DNA of 64,000 nt from Tetrapyrgos nigripes (GCA_013368315.1 JAACJM010000018.1:1-64000), one strand, 5' to 3'; positions 35,977 through 48,158 are shown, counted from the first letter of the stretch. Numbers and translations: made by a program. The notes: generated from the sequence alone by a model not told the origin.

Positions 35977-37905
35977 ATGCCTCCCAAAAGGCTACAGTCT
36001 AATACTGTGGATGAAGATGACTCTGAGCTGGATATTCCCATGCCAAAGAGACTTCGTCCATGTGGAAAACAAAATACAAGCAACAACACCAGAGGCGGGG
36101 GGAGAAAGAATGGCGAGTACCCTTCCTTACAGCTTTATGTATGCCTTCTCAATTTTATACACTAGGAAAAGAAAGCAAGACCAACTCTACTGATACCAGG
36201 GCGGAGCTGGCTTGCCTAGAAAAGCAAGCAAAGGAACTTCAACAGAGAAAATTGGCGCTACAGAAGAAGGCTAACAGTGTGTTTCCATTTTGATTGTTTT
36301 CTCTCCATATTTTTTTACCTTCCGGCACAGGTGAAGCCAGCGAACACAGTCAAAATGGTGAGGATGAAGGAGAGTATGCGATGAAATGGGCCCAGAAGAG
36401 GAAGAAGAGTTTAGTTATGGTGACGACAACATGATTGAATTCGCACCTCCCTCAGCAGTAAGTCATATTGCATCTCACTTGTGCTAGACTCTTTTTTTAC
36501 CTTCAAAATACATTATGGCCATGCAAACAATGGTCACCCCTACTCCACCTTGCCTGGAACTGACCCATATTCACTGTAAAACAGCAGCAACACCTACCAC
36601 CTCAAGAACACCACAAAATGCATTCATGTCAACCCCACTCCAAGGTCAGGACTCAGAGCCAGAAGAGCTGACTACTCCAGCTCCTGCTGTCACAGCACCA
36701 GGTAATAATAAACAGTCTGGATCAATGGAGACCAGTCAGGTGCGACTCATTCCCACTGTCATTCCAAGTCATCTTAATAATTTCTTTACTTCATAGACGG
36801 CCAACCCTCCTAAACAAGTAATAGCAGCGGCACCTCCTCCACCTCCACCATCACCACCTCCTCCTCCTCCTCCAAATGTACCATCTACTGCAAACCCTTC
36901 AGACCCTCCCTTCTTGTCTTTTGCTGCCAATTACAGACCTAGTAATAAGCCAAAAGCTGATGACTATGACTCAGAGGGCAAGGCTATACTTTTACGTGCA
37001 TGTGCATATTACAAAGCCAAGATTATTGGGGTACAGGGCTTTCCTGACCGTTCTACTCAGGTCAGTTGGGCTAAAAAGGCCTTCAATGGTGCTTGTCGAG
37101 TTGCGGGAAAACAGTACCAATCTGATAAAAGAGTCGAAGGGATAGTAAGTCATTTCAAACAGATATTATTTTCTTATCATGCACTCATTTGATATGTCAG
37201 ATACACAACTGTGGTATTTGAGTCCGGGGTGACATGCTCAAGTACATTGAGGAAGCACTCATGTCTACCTTCAAGTTCAGTAAAAATACAGACAAGAAGA
37301 TGAAGAAACACAACACTACCCTGTTTCATTGGAAACAATTGCATTATTCATGACGCAGGTAAGTATGGCTCCATTACTACATACATGTCTGGCATGGCTC
37401 TAAGCTTGATGATGTTCTAGATTACCTATGTTATGAGGCAATGGTCAAGTGGCATCTATATCAAGCATCTGAAGGGACACGCGTTCACTGAAGGCGGGAG
37501 TGCACAAGTTCATCAAGACCACCTCACTGAGCTTCGGAAATGGGAAGGTCTGAATAAAGAAGTTGTTGAAAGGATTCGGAAGTGGATGTATTTATGGGCA
37601 AGGTGAGGTTTCCATGCATTTCAGCTTTGGTCTAGATACTAAGGTAACTATCATATAGGGACAAATCTGGCCTCGATCCTCCTGGACGGAACAGGTCTGT
37701 TATCACAGGTGAGCTTGAGAAGTGCATGCAGTTAGAGTTAGCTGCATGGACTGGCGAAACAGATAGTGGGGAGGATAGTGACTCAGAGGGTGAAGATGAG
37801 ACAGAGGGAGCAGCAGGTACACAAGTGGACAGGGAGCTGGAGCATGATGGACCTACAGTGGAGGGTGAAGTAGGGGAGGAGGGGGAGGAGTCGTCTCGGG
37901 AATAG
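35977..37905 (+). pseudogene. DUF6532 protein
   Basis: It starts MPPKRLQSNTVDEDDSELD at ATG 35977. The N-terminal half is disordered, with a Lys/Gln-rich coiled coil (LEKQAKELQQRKLALQKKAN near 36215) and a Pro run (about 36835-36880, a CCT/CCA repeat). The folded part begins near 36960: SEGKAILLRACAYYKAKI, then GFPDRSTQVSWAKKAFNGAC, then RGDMLKYIEEALMSTFKF after an intron, then YVMRQWSSGIYIKHLKGHAF near 37440. An acidic tail ends at 37905. This is the pattern of DUF6532, a widespread agaric domain of unknown function often found near transposons (recall). TGA at 37219 and a stop near 37355 break it. It may be the second gene of the neighbouring Plavaka element or an independent host gene. Confidence 0.6.
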
Positions 37906-39143
37906 TGGGATTAGTGAGGCAGCGGCCACAGGGCCACTGCAGGTGAATAATTGGTTCGGCTTTCTTGATACACTACGTAGTCTTTTTAATGTCACGCACT
38001 TTATCATTTATTTGAACGTGCTCTACACATTTGGGTGGCCTGGAAAGGAATGAAAATAGTGTGTGCTCTAACAACTACATATGTCTCTATAGCGTCTATT
38101 GGCACTATATCCTTTGGGGTCACCATAGGCTATGGAAGACAAAGGCATGGTTACTGGAGATACGGAGATATCAGTGATTGGTTATATAGAGTTATGGAGC
38201 TAATTGAGGACTGCTACAGCGTCTATGGAGCACTCAATAAATGGGGACATTCCTACCACGCTATCATTGCTACAGAAACCATAGAGCACTCTGTAGAGAC
38301 CTCATTTTTTCCTGATGTTGACATGCATTGGAGATCCAGAAGACAAGCGAACCCGTCTTTGCAAGTAGCACTGAACCAAATTTGGATGCCAGCCAGGTGG
38401 AAAAGACTGTTGATCCAAGAGATAGCTCTCAGAGGGAGAAAAGGAAGACCAAAGTAAGACATACATGGAGAAAATGAGGGGACCAGTTGGCGGTCGCCTT
38501 TGTGTAGTCTGGAGCAGCACTTCAGAACAGCTGTTGTAAGAAAACAGCGCAGGACTACCTGCTAGTAAAGACGGTGGGACCGCTGGTCGCCATCTTGAAA
38601 GAAGGAACGACGCCCTCGCAATTGAGTCAGCAAACTCTGACGACAGCATATCACTCATGCTTTTGGAACGTTTTCGGTCGCCCACTCAGTCAAATGTTGG
38701 AGCCGACTGCAATTCTCAAGTTTTTCGAATGTGATCTGTTACGTATTTCTAGTTCTTTGAAAATTTTTTAAACCCCCAACTTAAAGACTCTAGTGTATGA
38801 AAAGGCCTCGTAACTTGCCACGCGAAGCGATGGCTCTTTACCCTAGTAGTGTATATATGTACGTATATGTAACTAGAATTAGAAAAAATATATGCTTTCT
38901 CCCCATTCATGATTCTTTCTACCCAAGCCGCAGCTGAGGATCGAGAGCCGACGAAGCGTCGGGATGTACATATGTATGTGTATACAATTCAGTTTTGTAT
39001 TCAGTGAACAGTCATATTGGTCGGTTAACTGCGGTCAGGGCTCCTTGAAATGTGGGTAGCCCACGGTTTCAATATGTTTGAGCCATGGGTGTCTAGAGCT
39101 GTCTAGAGCGTCCTGGGTGATACATATGTGCACTCTGAGTTGT
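37906..39143. other. Intergenic stretch with a repeat-family end
   Basis: An open frame at 38035-38457 begins with GTG and shows no recognisable domain; I do not call it a gene. At 38810-38850 the reverse strand reads GCCATCGCTTCGCGTGGC followed by AAGTTACGAGGCC, closely resembling the start of the 599-bp element, but the sequence beyond it differs. This is probably the end of a related, different member of that family. Confidence 0.5.
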
Positions 39144-39425
39144 GAATACATATATCTAGATCTTCTCCATCGGGTTCGTTACATTGACGTAAATGAATGG
39201 GGAGCGAGCTTATAAATGGATTCTTATACCTAGGCTGACAGATTCTTTGGTTCATTCCCCTTCATCCATATTTATCTGTCTATCGAATACATATATCTAG
39301 ATCTTCTCCATCGGGTTCGTTACATTGGCGTAAATGAATGGGGAGCGAGCTTATAAATGGATTCTTATACCTAGGCTGACAGGTTCTTTGGTTCATTCCC
39401 CTTCATCCATATTTATCTGTCTATC
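39144..39425 (+). promoter_or_regulatory. Tandemly duplicated TATA promoter of the DUF6534 gene
   Basis: Two 141-bp units (39144-39284 and 39285-39425) differ at only a few positions. Each contains CTTATAAATGG, with TATAAA at 39211-39216 and 39352-39357. The second TATA box lies 97 bp before the start codon at 39449, a sensible distance for a transcript start near 39385. The first would give a leader longer by 141 bases. Confidence 0.75.
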
Positions 39426-39448
39426 GAGTACTTGGTGTAAAGAACGCC

Positions 39449-41003
39449 ATGAGCGTCCATGGTGTATACGACTTACTTGGGTGCGTCCAGGCCTTCGTCT
39501 CGTACATGGATCTCACCTTTCTGAACCATTCACAGATCACTTCTTATAGCGGCATGGTTGAGTTTAATGTTGTATGTGCTAGTAATTCATCAGGTAAAGT
39601 TTTCTTCGACTCTGCGCCTCAGCTTAGCTGATCCACTAAATAACATTCGCCACCTCTTTACTTCAGACAAACCATTACTTCAGATGTTATCCTGCTGACA
39701 AGGGGATCGTAAAGGCGGCAGTCTCAGGGGTGGTTGTATGCGATACACTGGCAACAGTGGCGGCATGTGGAAGTTGTTACTTGGTGAGTCGTGTAATTTG
39801 CGAGTTTTTCCTCATCCTTGATTCCTGGCAGTTTGCAGTTACTCGTCAAGGTAGCCCTTCAGTTACCGGGACCAAGCTGTCAAATTACTGATACATACGT
39901 GCGCAGGACAAATTTTACCTCTCAGCATACCTGACTGGCAAGTCTATGACCTTCAGGGAGTTCAATTCACTGAGACTTCCGACGCTTTTCAGGCCTACCC
40001 CATTATCTTTAATCGTCAATGGCATCTCAGCAGCGATCGTACAGTGTTTCATGTTGAACAGGTATTGGGTTTTGTATGTGCCAAATAGGATATTTCAGGC
40101 TTATTTCATGTCTGACTCCTAGTTTTGGCAGAACTAGTCGGAAATCTGTGATAGGAGCTATCGGTTTGACGATACTGTTGCATGTAAGTGCCTTTGCATT
40201 TATCCTTGCAATTTCCAATTGAGAAAGAGCTTGGATCACTTAGGTCGGAAGTGTTGCATATGTTACAGCGCTAATCATTGCCTTTTATAATGATCCCAGT
40301 CGGACCCGGATTCTAACTGGTGTCATGTAAGTCGAGTTACAGCTTGAATTTCGAGATAGTTGTGGCAGTCCAAGTATTCTGATTACCACTCACAGTTTAT
40401 GGTTAACGTCTGGGGCTGTGGTAGACGTATCTATTGCAATACTTCTGGTCGTGTATTACATGTCTACAGACGTTGAGCTGAGGTCTTCGCGCAGGTAAGG
40501 ATTAGCAATATCCTGCGATTCGATGTTTTAAACTTATCCTATTTTCAGGCTCATCCGTCGCCTGACGACTCTCGCGCTGAAAACAGGCTTATTCACTGCT
40601 GTCACTGCAATCCTCTCTCTTGCTATCTTTGTTAGCGATTATCAAACTAATGGTATGTTCATATTTGGTTCATATACGTGCGCGAAATGCTCTTCGTTCA
40701 AGTCCTCCTGATCTAATTTTTGAAATCAATGCGATAATTGACCGATACTCCGCAGTCGACCTGATATTCATCTACAATATCAGCCATGTTTATTCATTAA
40801 CGCTCTTGTACAACCTCAACATACGGCGAAAGCTGATTGGAATAGGCCAGACAATCAATCTTGGGAGTGAGGTTGTGATGCCCAACTTCAGGAGCGGTGT
40901 GGATACCCGAGGACGTTCTAGTACTTCTGAAGCGAGAGCTGCCAGCGAGCATACGGAGAATCGTAAAATAACAGGGAAGGTCTTTGCCACGAGAGCAGCA
41001 TAA
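39449..41003 (+). CDS. DUF6534 family membrane protein, intact
   Basis: Eleven exons: 39449-39480, 39536-39593, 39667-39783, 39832-39850, 39926-39941, 39993-40073, 40132-40183, 40244-40326, 40396-40494, 40549-40652 and 40756-41003. They splice to 909 nt, 302 residues, with every junction GT..AG and no internal stop. The sequence starts MSVHGVYDLLGSLLIAAW and shows seven hydrophobic segments in the DUF6534 order, with QTNHYFRCYP after segment 1, DTLATVAACG, PTPLSLIVNGISAAIVQCF, VIGAIGLTILLH, VDVSIAILLVVYYM, LALKTGLFTAVTAILSLAIF and FIYNISHVYSLTLLYNLNIRRK. The tail is Ser/Arg-rich and probably cytoplasmic. Members look like seven-transmembrane receptors and are numerous in mushrooms, but no function is established. 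One exon is only 16 nt long. It is the only gene in the window that reads without damage. Confidence 0.85.
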
Positions 41004-42300
41004 TAGAGATCCTTACAAATGTAAAAATAGTTTAAAAATGGATTAATCTTTGTTTTCAGTCACGTCACAATCCGAGTAATTTGAAGGAGCCTCAATCCTA
41101 TGCTGAATAGCCTAAATCATGTGCATCTACAGCTGTAAGGCCAAACTTGTAAGATGAATGGGTATGCCTATTCAAGACCATGTATCGTAGAGGGTATAAA
41201 TGCAATCGTGAAGGGAAACCGCTAGGTTTGAATGCATCAAAAAAATTGGGATGTACATAGGTAAGCGCACATGTTATATATGTTCTTAACCATATTATGG
41301 ATATCGAGGTATCCACAGTGTCGGGTAAGTTCTGAATACATGTGGATTTAGCAGATCAGGTCCACGCCATGGAAAAAGTCCAATTCAAAGAAAACGCGGT
41401 ACTAAACATCTCTAGCAAAAAATTAATAGTGAGTACTCTTTTGAGCATAGATCTGAAAATAGTCATTCTGTTTCCTCAGGTCGCCAGGACACTAGGGCTT
41501 TGCCAGACTCCTGAAAATTCCCACACGGTAAAATTGCCTACATACACTCTCACCAGTCGAGTTGACTGCAAATGATTGGGCTCAATAGCTTATCACTAGT
41601 ACGAAGCAGTGCGAGGGCCTGACTGGCATCTGCCTCATCACAATAACTAACCACTGCCAAGGATTCAACTGACCAAAATTGGCGCCACACTCACAAGTCT
41701 AAAATTCAAAACCTTGACTGAACTCAGGACCCTGGCCAATCCTTACTATACATCCGGATCCCAAAATTCGGGAAAGTTGGAGCATTTGTCCGGACGAAAA
41801 TTTCAAAATTTTGGTCGTTTTGCCGGGATTTGGATCTGGGTCCCAGAGGGCCTTTTTAGCTTCCAACCTCTAAAATGTGGTTATAAACTCGTTTAGGACG
41901 CAGGCAGTCCAACATCATCGAATGCTACTACATTTAGTAGGGAACAATGTAAATTTCTCAATGGCAATGATGTCAAAAACGGTTCTGTCAGCATCAAGCA
42001 CGTGCAAAAACATTGTCGGAAAAGCAGCAGTTACATACTATCAGGGCAGCGATGGATATCTGCAGACGGGTTTTGGGTCAGCTTAAATTTCGTCAATTTT
42101 TAAAGATTCTTTACAATGGTCTAATCATCGCAGTAAGCGCGTCCGTAAATTTCTTATCACCTACTTACGATTCGCTCCGAGCGCAGGACCCCAGGGTTCT
42201 CCGTCAATCCTTTGTGTTTACACTTCCTACTTATCTATCTCCTTACAAATCTCTCGGGTATGCTATTTTTCTATTACTTCCTACTTATAATTTACTCACA
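41004..42300. other. Stretch without a supported gene
   Basis: A short plus-strand frame at 41342-41575 with a possible intron gives unremarkable sequence. No domain, RNA or repeat identified. Confidence 0.5.
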
Positions 42301-42564
42301 AGTCTATTAGTCCAGTAGCACTTCATCTTCTCGCGCTGACCCTGAGTCGACGGTGTCCAAACAGCGGAGGCTTGTCTGAAGCGCATCTTTCTAGACGCCG
42401 CATCCCAAACCTGACCTGTGCCGTCAACACTAGCTACCTTCCAACCCTGCTTATGACTTCTACATTAAGGTCGAGACTAGGTGTATACGCCCCTTCTTCA
42501 CGTTCTCTATTCATTCTACCCGATCCTGTCTTATCCTTCCTCTTTCTCTCTTTCCATCCCGTCC

Positions 42565-42888
42565 ATGCTTACCCTCCCCCCTCTCAAACAAAGTCTTCCT
42601 CTGCGCATCCTCCCCCGACAAGAAGCTTTAGACTGGACTTTGGAGAGTACTATACAGAACGGAGACGAGTTTGTTGTGTTTAGAAACGTTGAGGATGTTT
42701 TGGGTGAGTTTGGGTTTCCCGACGCTCTCTTTCCCTCCGTCGCCATCTCATGTTTGCCCTTTCCTATCTCCCTCGCCCTTCGTATCCGGCCTATGGATCA
42801 CCGTTTCGTCGCCGTATTTAAAATTGATTCTCCGGTCAGGATGTCGTCGATGGGTTGGAACGAAATGTCAATTGGTTCGTCGGTCTGA
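42565..42888 (+). CDS. Small open frame, possible gene fragment
   Basis: From the ATG near 42565 about 107 codons read LPLRILPRQEALDWTLEST, then EFVVFRNVEDVLGEFG, which looks more like real protein than most frames nearby. No family recognised. It may be the first exon of a host gene cut off by the repeats that follow. Confidence 0.3.
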   Translation: MLTLPPLKQSLPLRILPRQEALDWTLESTIQNGDEFVVFRNVEDVLGEFGFPDALFPSVAISCLPFPISLALRIRPMDHRFVAVFKIDSPVRMSSMGWNEMSIGSSV

Positions 42889-43009
42889 GTGTCTACACGT
42901 AGAACTCCTTCCTTCCTTTTTCATTCTTCCTATCTATGTCCCTCTACCCCCGCCCCTCGTCTCCCCGCTTCGCTATTCTGAACGCCACGAGCGTGTTCGT
43001 GGTACATAC

Positions 43010-43262
43010 TCGTACCTACACTCTGTACACTCGACATCATGTATCATCAAGCAGGTACGTTCGACTACGTACACACTTAAACGGTACTGGAGTCAATGAG
43101 TGTACCATTGACTCTAGTACCCGTTCGACCGATTTCATATACTTATACACTCGAGTAGGTATGTACGAGTGTACAGTTCATAGCGGGCATCAGAAATCTG
43201 CGGGTACGCCATGCGGGTACACTGCGGGTACATGCGGGTACATGCGGGTCATGCGGGTACCC
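43010..43262. repeat. GTAC-rich hairpins and TGCGGGTAC minisatellite
   Basis: GGTACTGGAGTCAATG (43083-43098) and CATTGACTCTAGTACC (43106-43121) form a 16-bp stem with one mismatch and a 7-base loop. TGTACACTCG near 43023 is the inverse of CGAGTGTACA near 43165. From 43199 to 43262 the word GCGGGTAC is repeated about six times with small spacers. This resembles an element terminus, but no coding partner or duplication is visible. Confidence 0.6.
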
Positions 43263-43421
43263 ATTATCCTTTGCTTATTATGTAGAATCTTAGTTGATTA
43301 AGCCTTCTAATTGCTCTTTTATTGTGTAGATACTAAGATAGTCTTTTCACAATGCAGAGCCTGTTATGTAGCTATTTCACGAAGAATAGAACGCGCCGTC
43401 GGTATTAATTCACGTAAATCA

Positions 43422-44007
43422 CTGGGGAAAGGTGCCACTGCTTCGCATGGCAAGTTACGAGGCCCTCCTCAACAAAACCTCACTCTTGTATTGACTACGT
43501 TGCAGCTACTTGCAAAGTAGTATGAGCGAAATAAGTTGGGAGTTTGAACCCGCGGAAAAGACTTTGAGGTCGCTACAGGTCGCTAAGAGTATGACATAAA
43601 CATAAATTAATGACGATGAAGAGGCAAGAATTCTGAATTACGAGGGTGTCGAGGCTGAAGCCAAGCTTCAGAAGCGGAGGAAGTAGGGCGGCGAGTACTG
43701 GCAAACGTCGGATAACAATTACTATGGCCATACTTGCGGAGAGAAAGCCGTGGACGCGAGTAAGTATCCCATGAAGCACGACGCTGGCAATGAAGGTGCA
43801 CTGGCATGACGTCATGATTGTCGACGTATGTAGACCCGGTCCAGACTCAGTCTGGATATTTCGGGTTGATCGGGAAAGTAGAGACCGGCGTGGTGTGGTG
43901 ACGACACACAGTTGGGTTGAGTGGCAACGAAAAGGGGTGGGAGTTTGAGGTCGTGGTAAAATTTTCGAGGTCGACATAAGTTAACTCGGCCTTAAAGGGC
44001 CTCGTAA
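43422..44007. mobile_element. 599-bp repeat element, copy 2 (586 bp)
   Basis: The same sequence and orientation as 4324-4922, with a few substitutions and a 13-bp shorter middle. It starts CTGGGGAAAGGTGCC; its inverted pair is TTACGAGGCCC near 43456 and AGGGCCTCGTAA at its end. The high similarity of two copies 39 kb apart in different contexts indicates recent mobility or exchange. Confidence 0.8.
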
Positions 44008-44129
44008 TTCATACAAAAATGATGGGATTACGCGGTATATGTAAGGCTCAGCTTCACCTATTATTGACACTTTCTGACCCGCTCTGTGCTCACCTTTGCC
44101 CGTCTCTGCAAATGGGACTCCTTGTAAGC

Positions 44130-47100
44130 ATAAGTATCCAATGTCATGTATCCTTAGTCACATAGAATATTCTTTTTGTAGAAATGGCTTGGTAAAAGCA
44201 TCATACGCCCCGCTGTTGATGCTATTTTCCCTGAGAGTGATTCGGAAAGTGACGATAGTTTTGATTTCACATTCAGTAAGTCAGTCCATTGATAACAGGC
44301 TTATCATGCTACTCACAGCAAGATACACTTGTATTACATCAAGATGAAATTTCAAGAAGTGAGTCTTATGTATTCACCACATCTGAATATATCCTTACCA
44401 CCATTTTGATTAAGATACAAATGTATCTACTTCTTTACCCCCTAACAATGACTGTGCTGTACACCGTGAGTGACATGAACACATTAAGTTGTAGGGACTA
44501 ACCACAAATCCTCTATAGCACTTGAAGAATGCTTAAGAAATCCTGATTCAGGAGAAGAGAAAGATAATGGTGTGTACTGCCCATCGGTAGTAGATATATC
44601 TTTCATGAATTTGTCCAGGGAATGCCTCAGACATGGATATAGACAATGGAGAGCTGAGTTGTCCAGAAGTTAAAACAAGTAAGAGCACCACTGTTTTGAA
44701 ATTAGTTCAGCAGGATCTTACATGATATCCTTGATTCCAGTGCCTCCCGTAAATGAATCATGCAAGGACAAGAGTGGTTAATTCTGATTTCTTTTCAAAA
44801 TATCTATCTTTCTGACTTTCTTGTAACATAAGGCCTGCAACACCCACCTACACGTCGAGATGAAACCCAGGTCAGGTTGCCATGAGAGAATAGCATGCAT
44901 ATAGATTTTACAGCTACAAACACTGAGGTTGTTCAATTTCAAGTCTATCGTGAGGGCAAGTAGTCCACATATTTGGATTAGAGAGCTTGCGCAGAGCCAC
45001 CAGAAGCCACGTGTGGCTTAGTAAGCGTGCGCAGAGCGGTTGGCTCAAAATCGTGTGTGCAAGTTGCAAAGTGTATATTAAGGTGCCTACAGCGGGTACA
45101 TGAGAAAAAACTATAGGAAGTAATGGAGAGAGCATCCAGGAATAGTTTGAGCACAAAAAAACCAGGATATGATGCATAAAAACTGGCATAACAGAGATTT
45201 GACATATAAGAACTATGAGAGCTTGTGAGAGAAATGACAGGCTTTTCTCAACAGACAGGTGAACTGGAAAGGATGCTGGTGTCAGAAAGTATGTTTGATG
45301 GGAAGAGGAGGGCAACAGGTGAGGATATCTGGAGAGAAAGCACAGGGTGGTGAGGGAGAATGGATAACAGCATCATTGCTTGGAGCCAGCTCAGATATGC
45401 AGGGGAATGGACCATTTTAGACAGCCCTAAATCAAATTTAGACCCAAAAAATACGCAGAAAGCGGCATACGCACCTGTGTATCCTAATGAAAGCCAAATG
45501 TTCCTGCCATACTTCTGACATGTCCTACAGTACCATGGCACTTGGAGCTGCACAGTGAGTTCCCTGAGGCCTTGGTTGTGATGTGAAATGGGAATAGAAG
45601 AGAAGGAATGGCAGTTGTTGGCTGTGTTTGGGTTGCGCACACAACTTCGAGCCAACCACTCTGCGCAAGCTCTCTATTCTCTCCAACCAATTTAAATGCC
45701 TTTTATTCTGATACTTATAGGATACACATCCCAGATGCAATTCAATACACATGCACTACAAACATATCAAAATTCAGTCCCTTCCATCAGTATGAGACTA
45801 TCTGTTTGTACCATTGAGTTATTTGCTAACTACCTCTACAGTGCAGCCTAGTACCATTTCCACAGATCCACCTACAGCTTCCACTGTGCAATCCAATGTG
45901 GTACCAATCAAATCTGCAGTTGTGCCCTCAGTGCAATCTACCAGTCACTCAGTTGGGAACTTACAAAAACCACTATGTCCACCAACCACAGTAGCTAGTC
46001 AAACTGTACCACCCTCTTCATCACTCCCTCCAGCAGTTGTTCGAACTGCACCACTACCACCTCCAGCAACTAATCGAGGTGCTTGCCCTGTAGATCTCAC
46101 TGATCCTGCCTGACTTACTGCTTTTGTTCCTCTGGACCCTCAACATGAACCACAGTGCTGACATGGGCATGATGTTAATGTGCAATTTACTACTGCTGAC
46201 AATTTGGAACGGGGTTTCTGGAATGGATGGCCAAATGGAAAATTTGCCATTGACCTCGATCATGCTATGTACATGAAGCATGGAATGCTAGCTGTTCAGT
46301 AGGCTACATGGAACTGCAAGGGAAACAATGGAGAGAAAAATCAAAAGGGTTCAATCCATGCCACTACAATAGCTGGGGGGAAGGAGAGCTACAAGAAGTG
46401 CCTTGGTGTCTTACGATGCACTAATCCTCAGTGTCAAGTCATTACTTGGCCAAAAGTTGAGAAAAAGCTTCTGGAAGCACAGTGCTTAAATGAGTGCTGT
46501 ATATGTGGGTTCTCACTGGAACATTTTGACTGTGGAGCAATGTCTTTTCTTATTGAATATGCACAAGTGGGAGATGACATCACCACATGGCTTTATCGTT
46601 ACATCCATGCCAGTTGCCACAATCATCCTCATATTCCATACACCAAACATCTCACTGCACAGGAGGCTAAAGACACTTGGCAGCATCTGGGGAACAACAT
46701 GCACAAAAAGCCCTTGGAGTCATATGAAGGAGGAGAGACTCTAGATGGTCCAACTCCACCAGCACCACAGTTGGCACAGAAATTTGCAAACATTGATTCC
46801 TACCATTACCACACTAAAAAAATGATAGAAGGGGCTAGAGCAGAAGTTGGATGGTCATTCATCAACCAGTTTCACTCCTGGATCCAACAACATGAAGATG
46901 AAGTCCAAATCAGAATCAATACTGTAGGAAGGGAGCCTGAATGTGTCATATCATTTCACTCAAAGTGGATGCAGGACAAACTCTTGCCAAAAGCTGAGCT
47001 TGTTGAAGGCCCTTTGCCATTGGAGGGCATGCTGACTGATGGTGCACACAAGTATTGGGCAGATCCCAATGCTGTGTTGATTACTACCACTACATTCAAT

Positions 47101-47696
47101 ACTGTAATTGATAGATGGGTTCCCTCCATGTTCAGCTATGCAAATGGTGTTACAACTCAGCATTACCATTGGCATTTCACTGCTGTTATTGAGGCCATTG
47201 CTGAAGCTGCACATGAACATAATGAGAAAATCACTGATGAGTTGTTTGCACTTGTGAGGACACTAGATTTTCTATGGTTTTGAAAAAAGCTGATCTGTGT
47301 GATTAGGTTGTTGATCTCAGTGATGCTCAGCACTTGGGATTTATCTCTGCATTCACTGACTATTTCATCTGCCAAGAGGACAACACTTGGACACACACTG
47401 AACTAGAGAATGCTGCTCAGTCACTGATCAAGGGGTGCAGATATCACTTGTCGCTTGACTCAGTAACCATGTGCCACCTGACAGCAGAGCTGAGTTTGAA
47501 GAATTGTGCAGACAGATGGTTGCAACTGAGAATTCTGCTTTGTTTGATAGAGTTGTGAAGATCATGAAGGAAACATGGCCAGGGCTGGAGGCATGGCTGA
47601 ATTGGTGGTTGGCTCCAGAACATGCAAGTATGATTTTTCATAGCCAATGAAAAATGGACAGCAAACTTGCCTCAAAGCTTCCTGATACAACCAATA
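44130..47696 (+). pseudogene. MULE-type transposase with GCM/WRKY-like zinc region
   Basis: Acidic N-terminal exons with short introns lie at about 44190-44780 (SESDDSFDFTF; ALEECLRNPDSGEEKDNG). The gene resumes after the MITE at about 45840 with a Thr/Pro/Ser-rich linker. NLERGFWNGWPNGKFAIDLD (near 46205), then KCLGVLRCTNPQCQVITWPK and a second Cys/His set, form a GCM/WRKY-like zinc domain. The transposase part has FHSKWMQDKLLPK, the catalytic-looking GMLTDGAHKYW (near 47030) and WVPSMFSYANGVTTQHYHWHF (near 47120). I recognise it as the Mutator-like type. TGA at 46111 and 46159 and TAG near 46300 break it. Its 3' end is cut off at 47696 by the Gypsy-1 LTR. Confidence 0.65.
44980..45675. mobile_element. 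696-bp MITE inside the MULE gene
   Basis: Terminal inverted repeats of 17 bp are perfect: AGAGAGCTTGCGCAGAG at the left and its reverse complement at the right. The 3 bases ATT flank both ends (44977-44979 and 45676-45678). Pairing partly continues inward (GGTTGGCTC), and the left end holds a second copy of GCGCAGAG and the palindrome AAGCCACGTGTGGCTT. There is no coding capacity. A 3-bp duplication and short TIRs suit a Harbinger-like origin, although the duplication is not the usual TWA. Confidence 0.75.
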
Positions 47697-48158
47697 TGTT
47701 GAGGTTGTTGATACACTCAAATAACCACCCAAGTCACACAGTTTGAGGACAGATACAAAGCGGTCGATTGAGAGATAGAGATAGAGAAACAAGTAAGCTG
47801 ACTATGCTCTACACTGCATAGTATGGTATGGAGCAGAGACGAAGTGAACGAACTAAAGGATTAGCTAGAATGTCTAGTGGTTTATATAGAAGAGCAATGA
47901 ATAGGTGATAGGAAAAAGATAGGAGAAATAGGAGAAACATAGGAGAAAGTGGAGAAACGTAGGGGAAAGATAGGATCAATAGAATGGAAGATTGATTGAC
48001 AGTTATTATAGAGTTTGACAGGTTCTACAAGGTTCAAAGTCAGTAATATAAGGTTTAAAAGGTTTATCAAGGAAATGCAATAGACAAATGATCAGAAAAT
48101 GGGTTCAATAATGAAGTAGAAGAAGAAGGAGGACAAAGAACTGTAGCAGTTCATGACA
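47697..48158 (-). repeat. 3' LTR of Gypsy-1
   Basis: In element orientation it starts TGTCATGAACTG and ends ACCTCAACA. It shares with the Gypsy-2 LTR the TGTCATGAA start, the CCTTTAGTTCGTTCACTTCG region after a TATATAAA box, and the GTGTGACTTGGGTGGTTAT tail, so the two elements are one family. The matching 5' LTR is absent. Confidence 0.8.

Noticed and set aside
36835..36880. CCT/CCA microsatellite as a stand-alone repeat
   Set aside because: It lies in frame within the DUF6532 gene and encodes a Pro run.
38035..38457. 140-codon plus-strand frame
   Set aside because: It begins with GTG, shows no domain, and has no partner exons that I can support.
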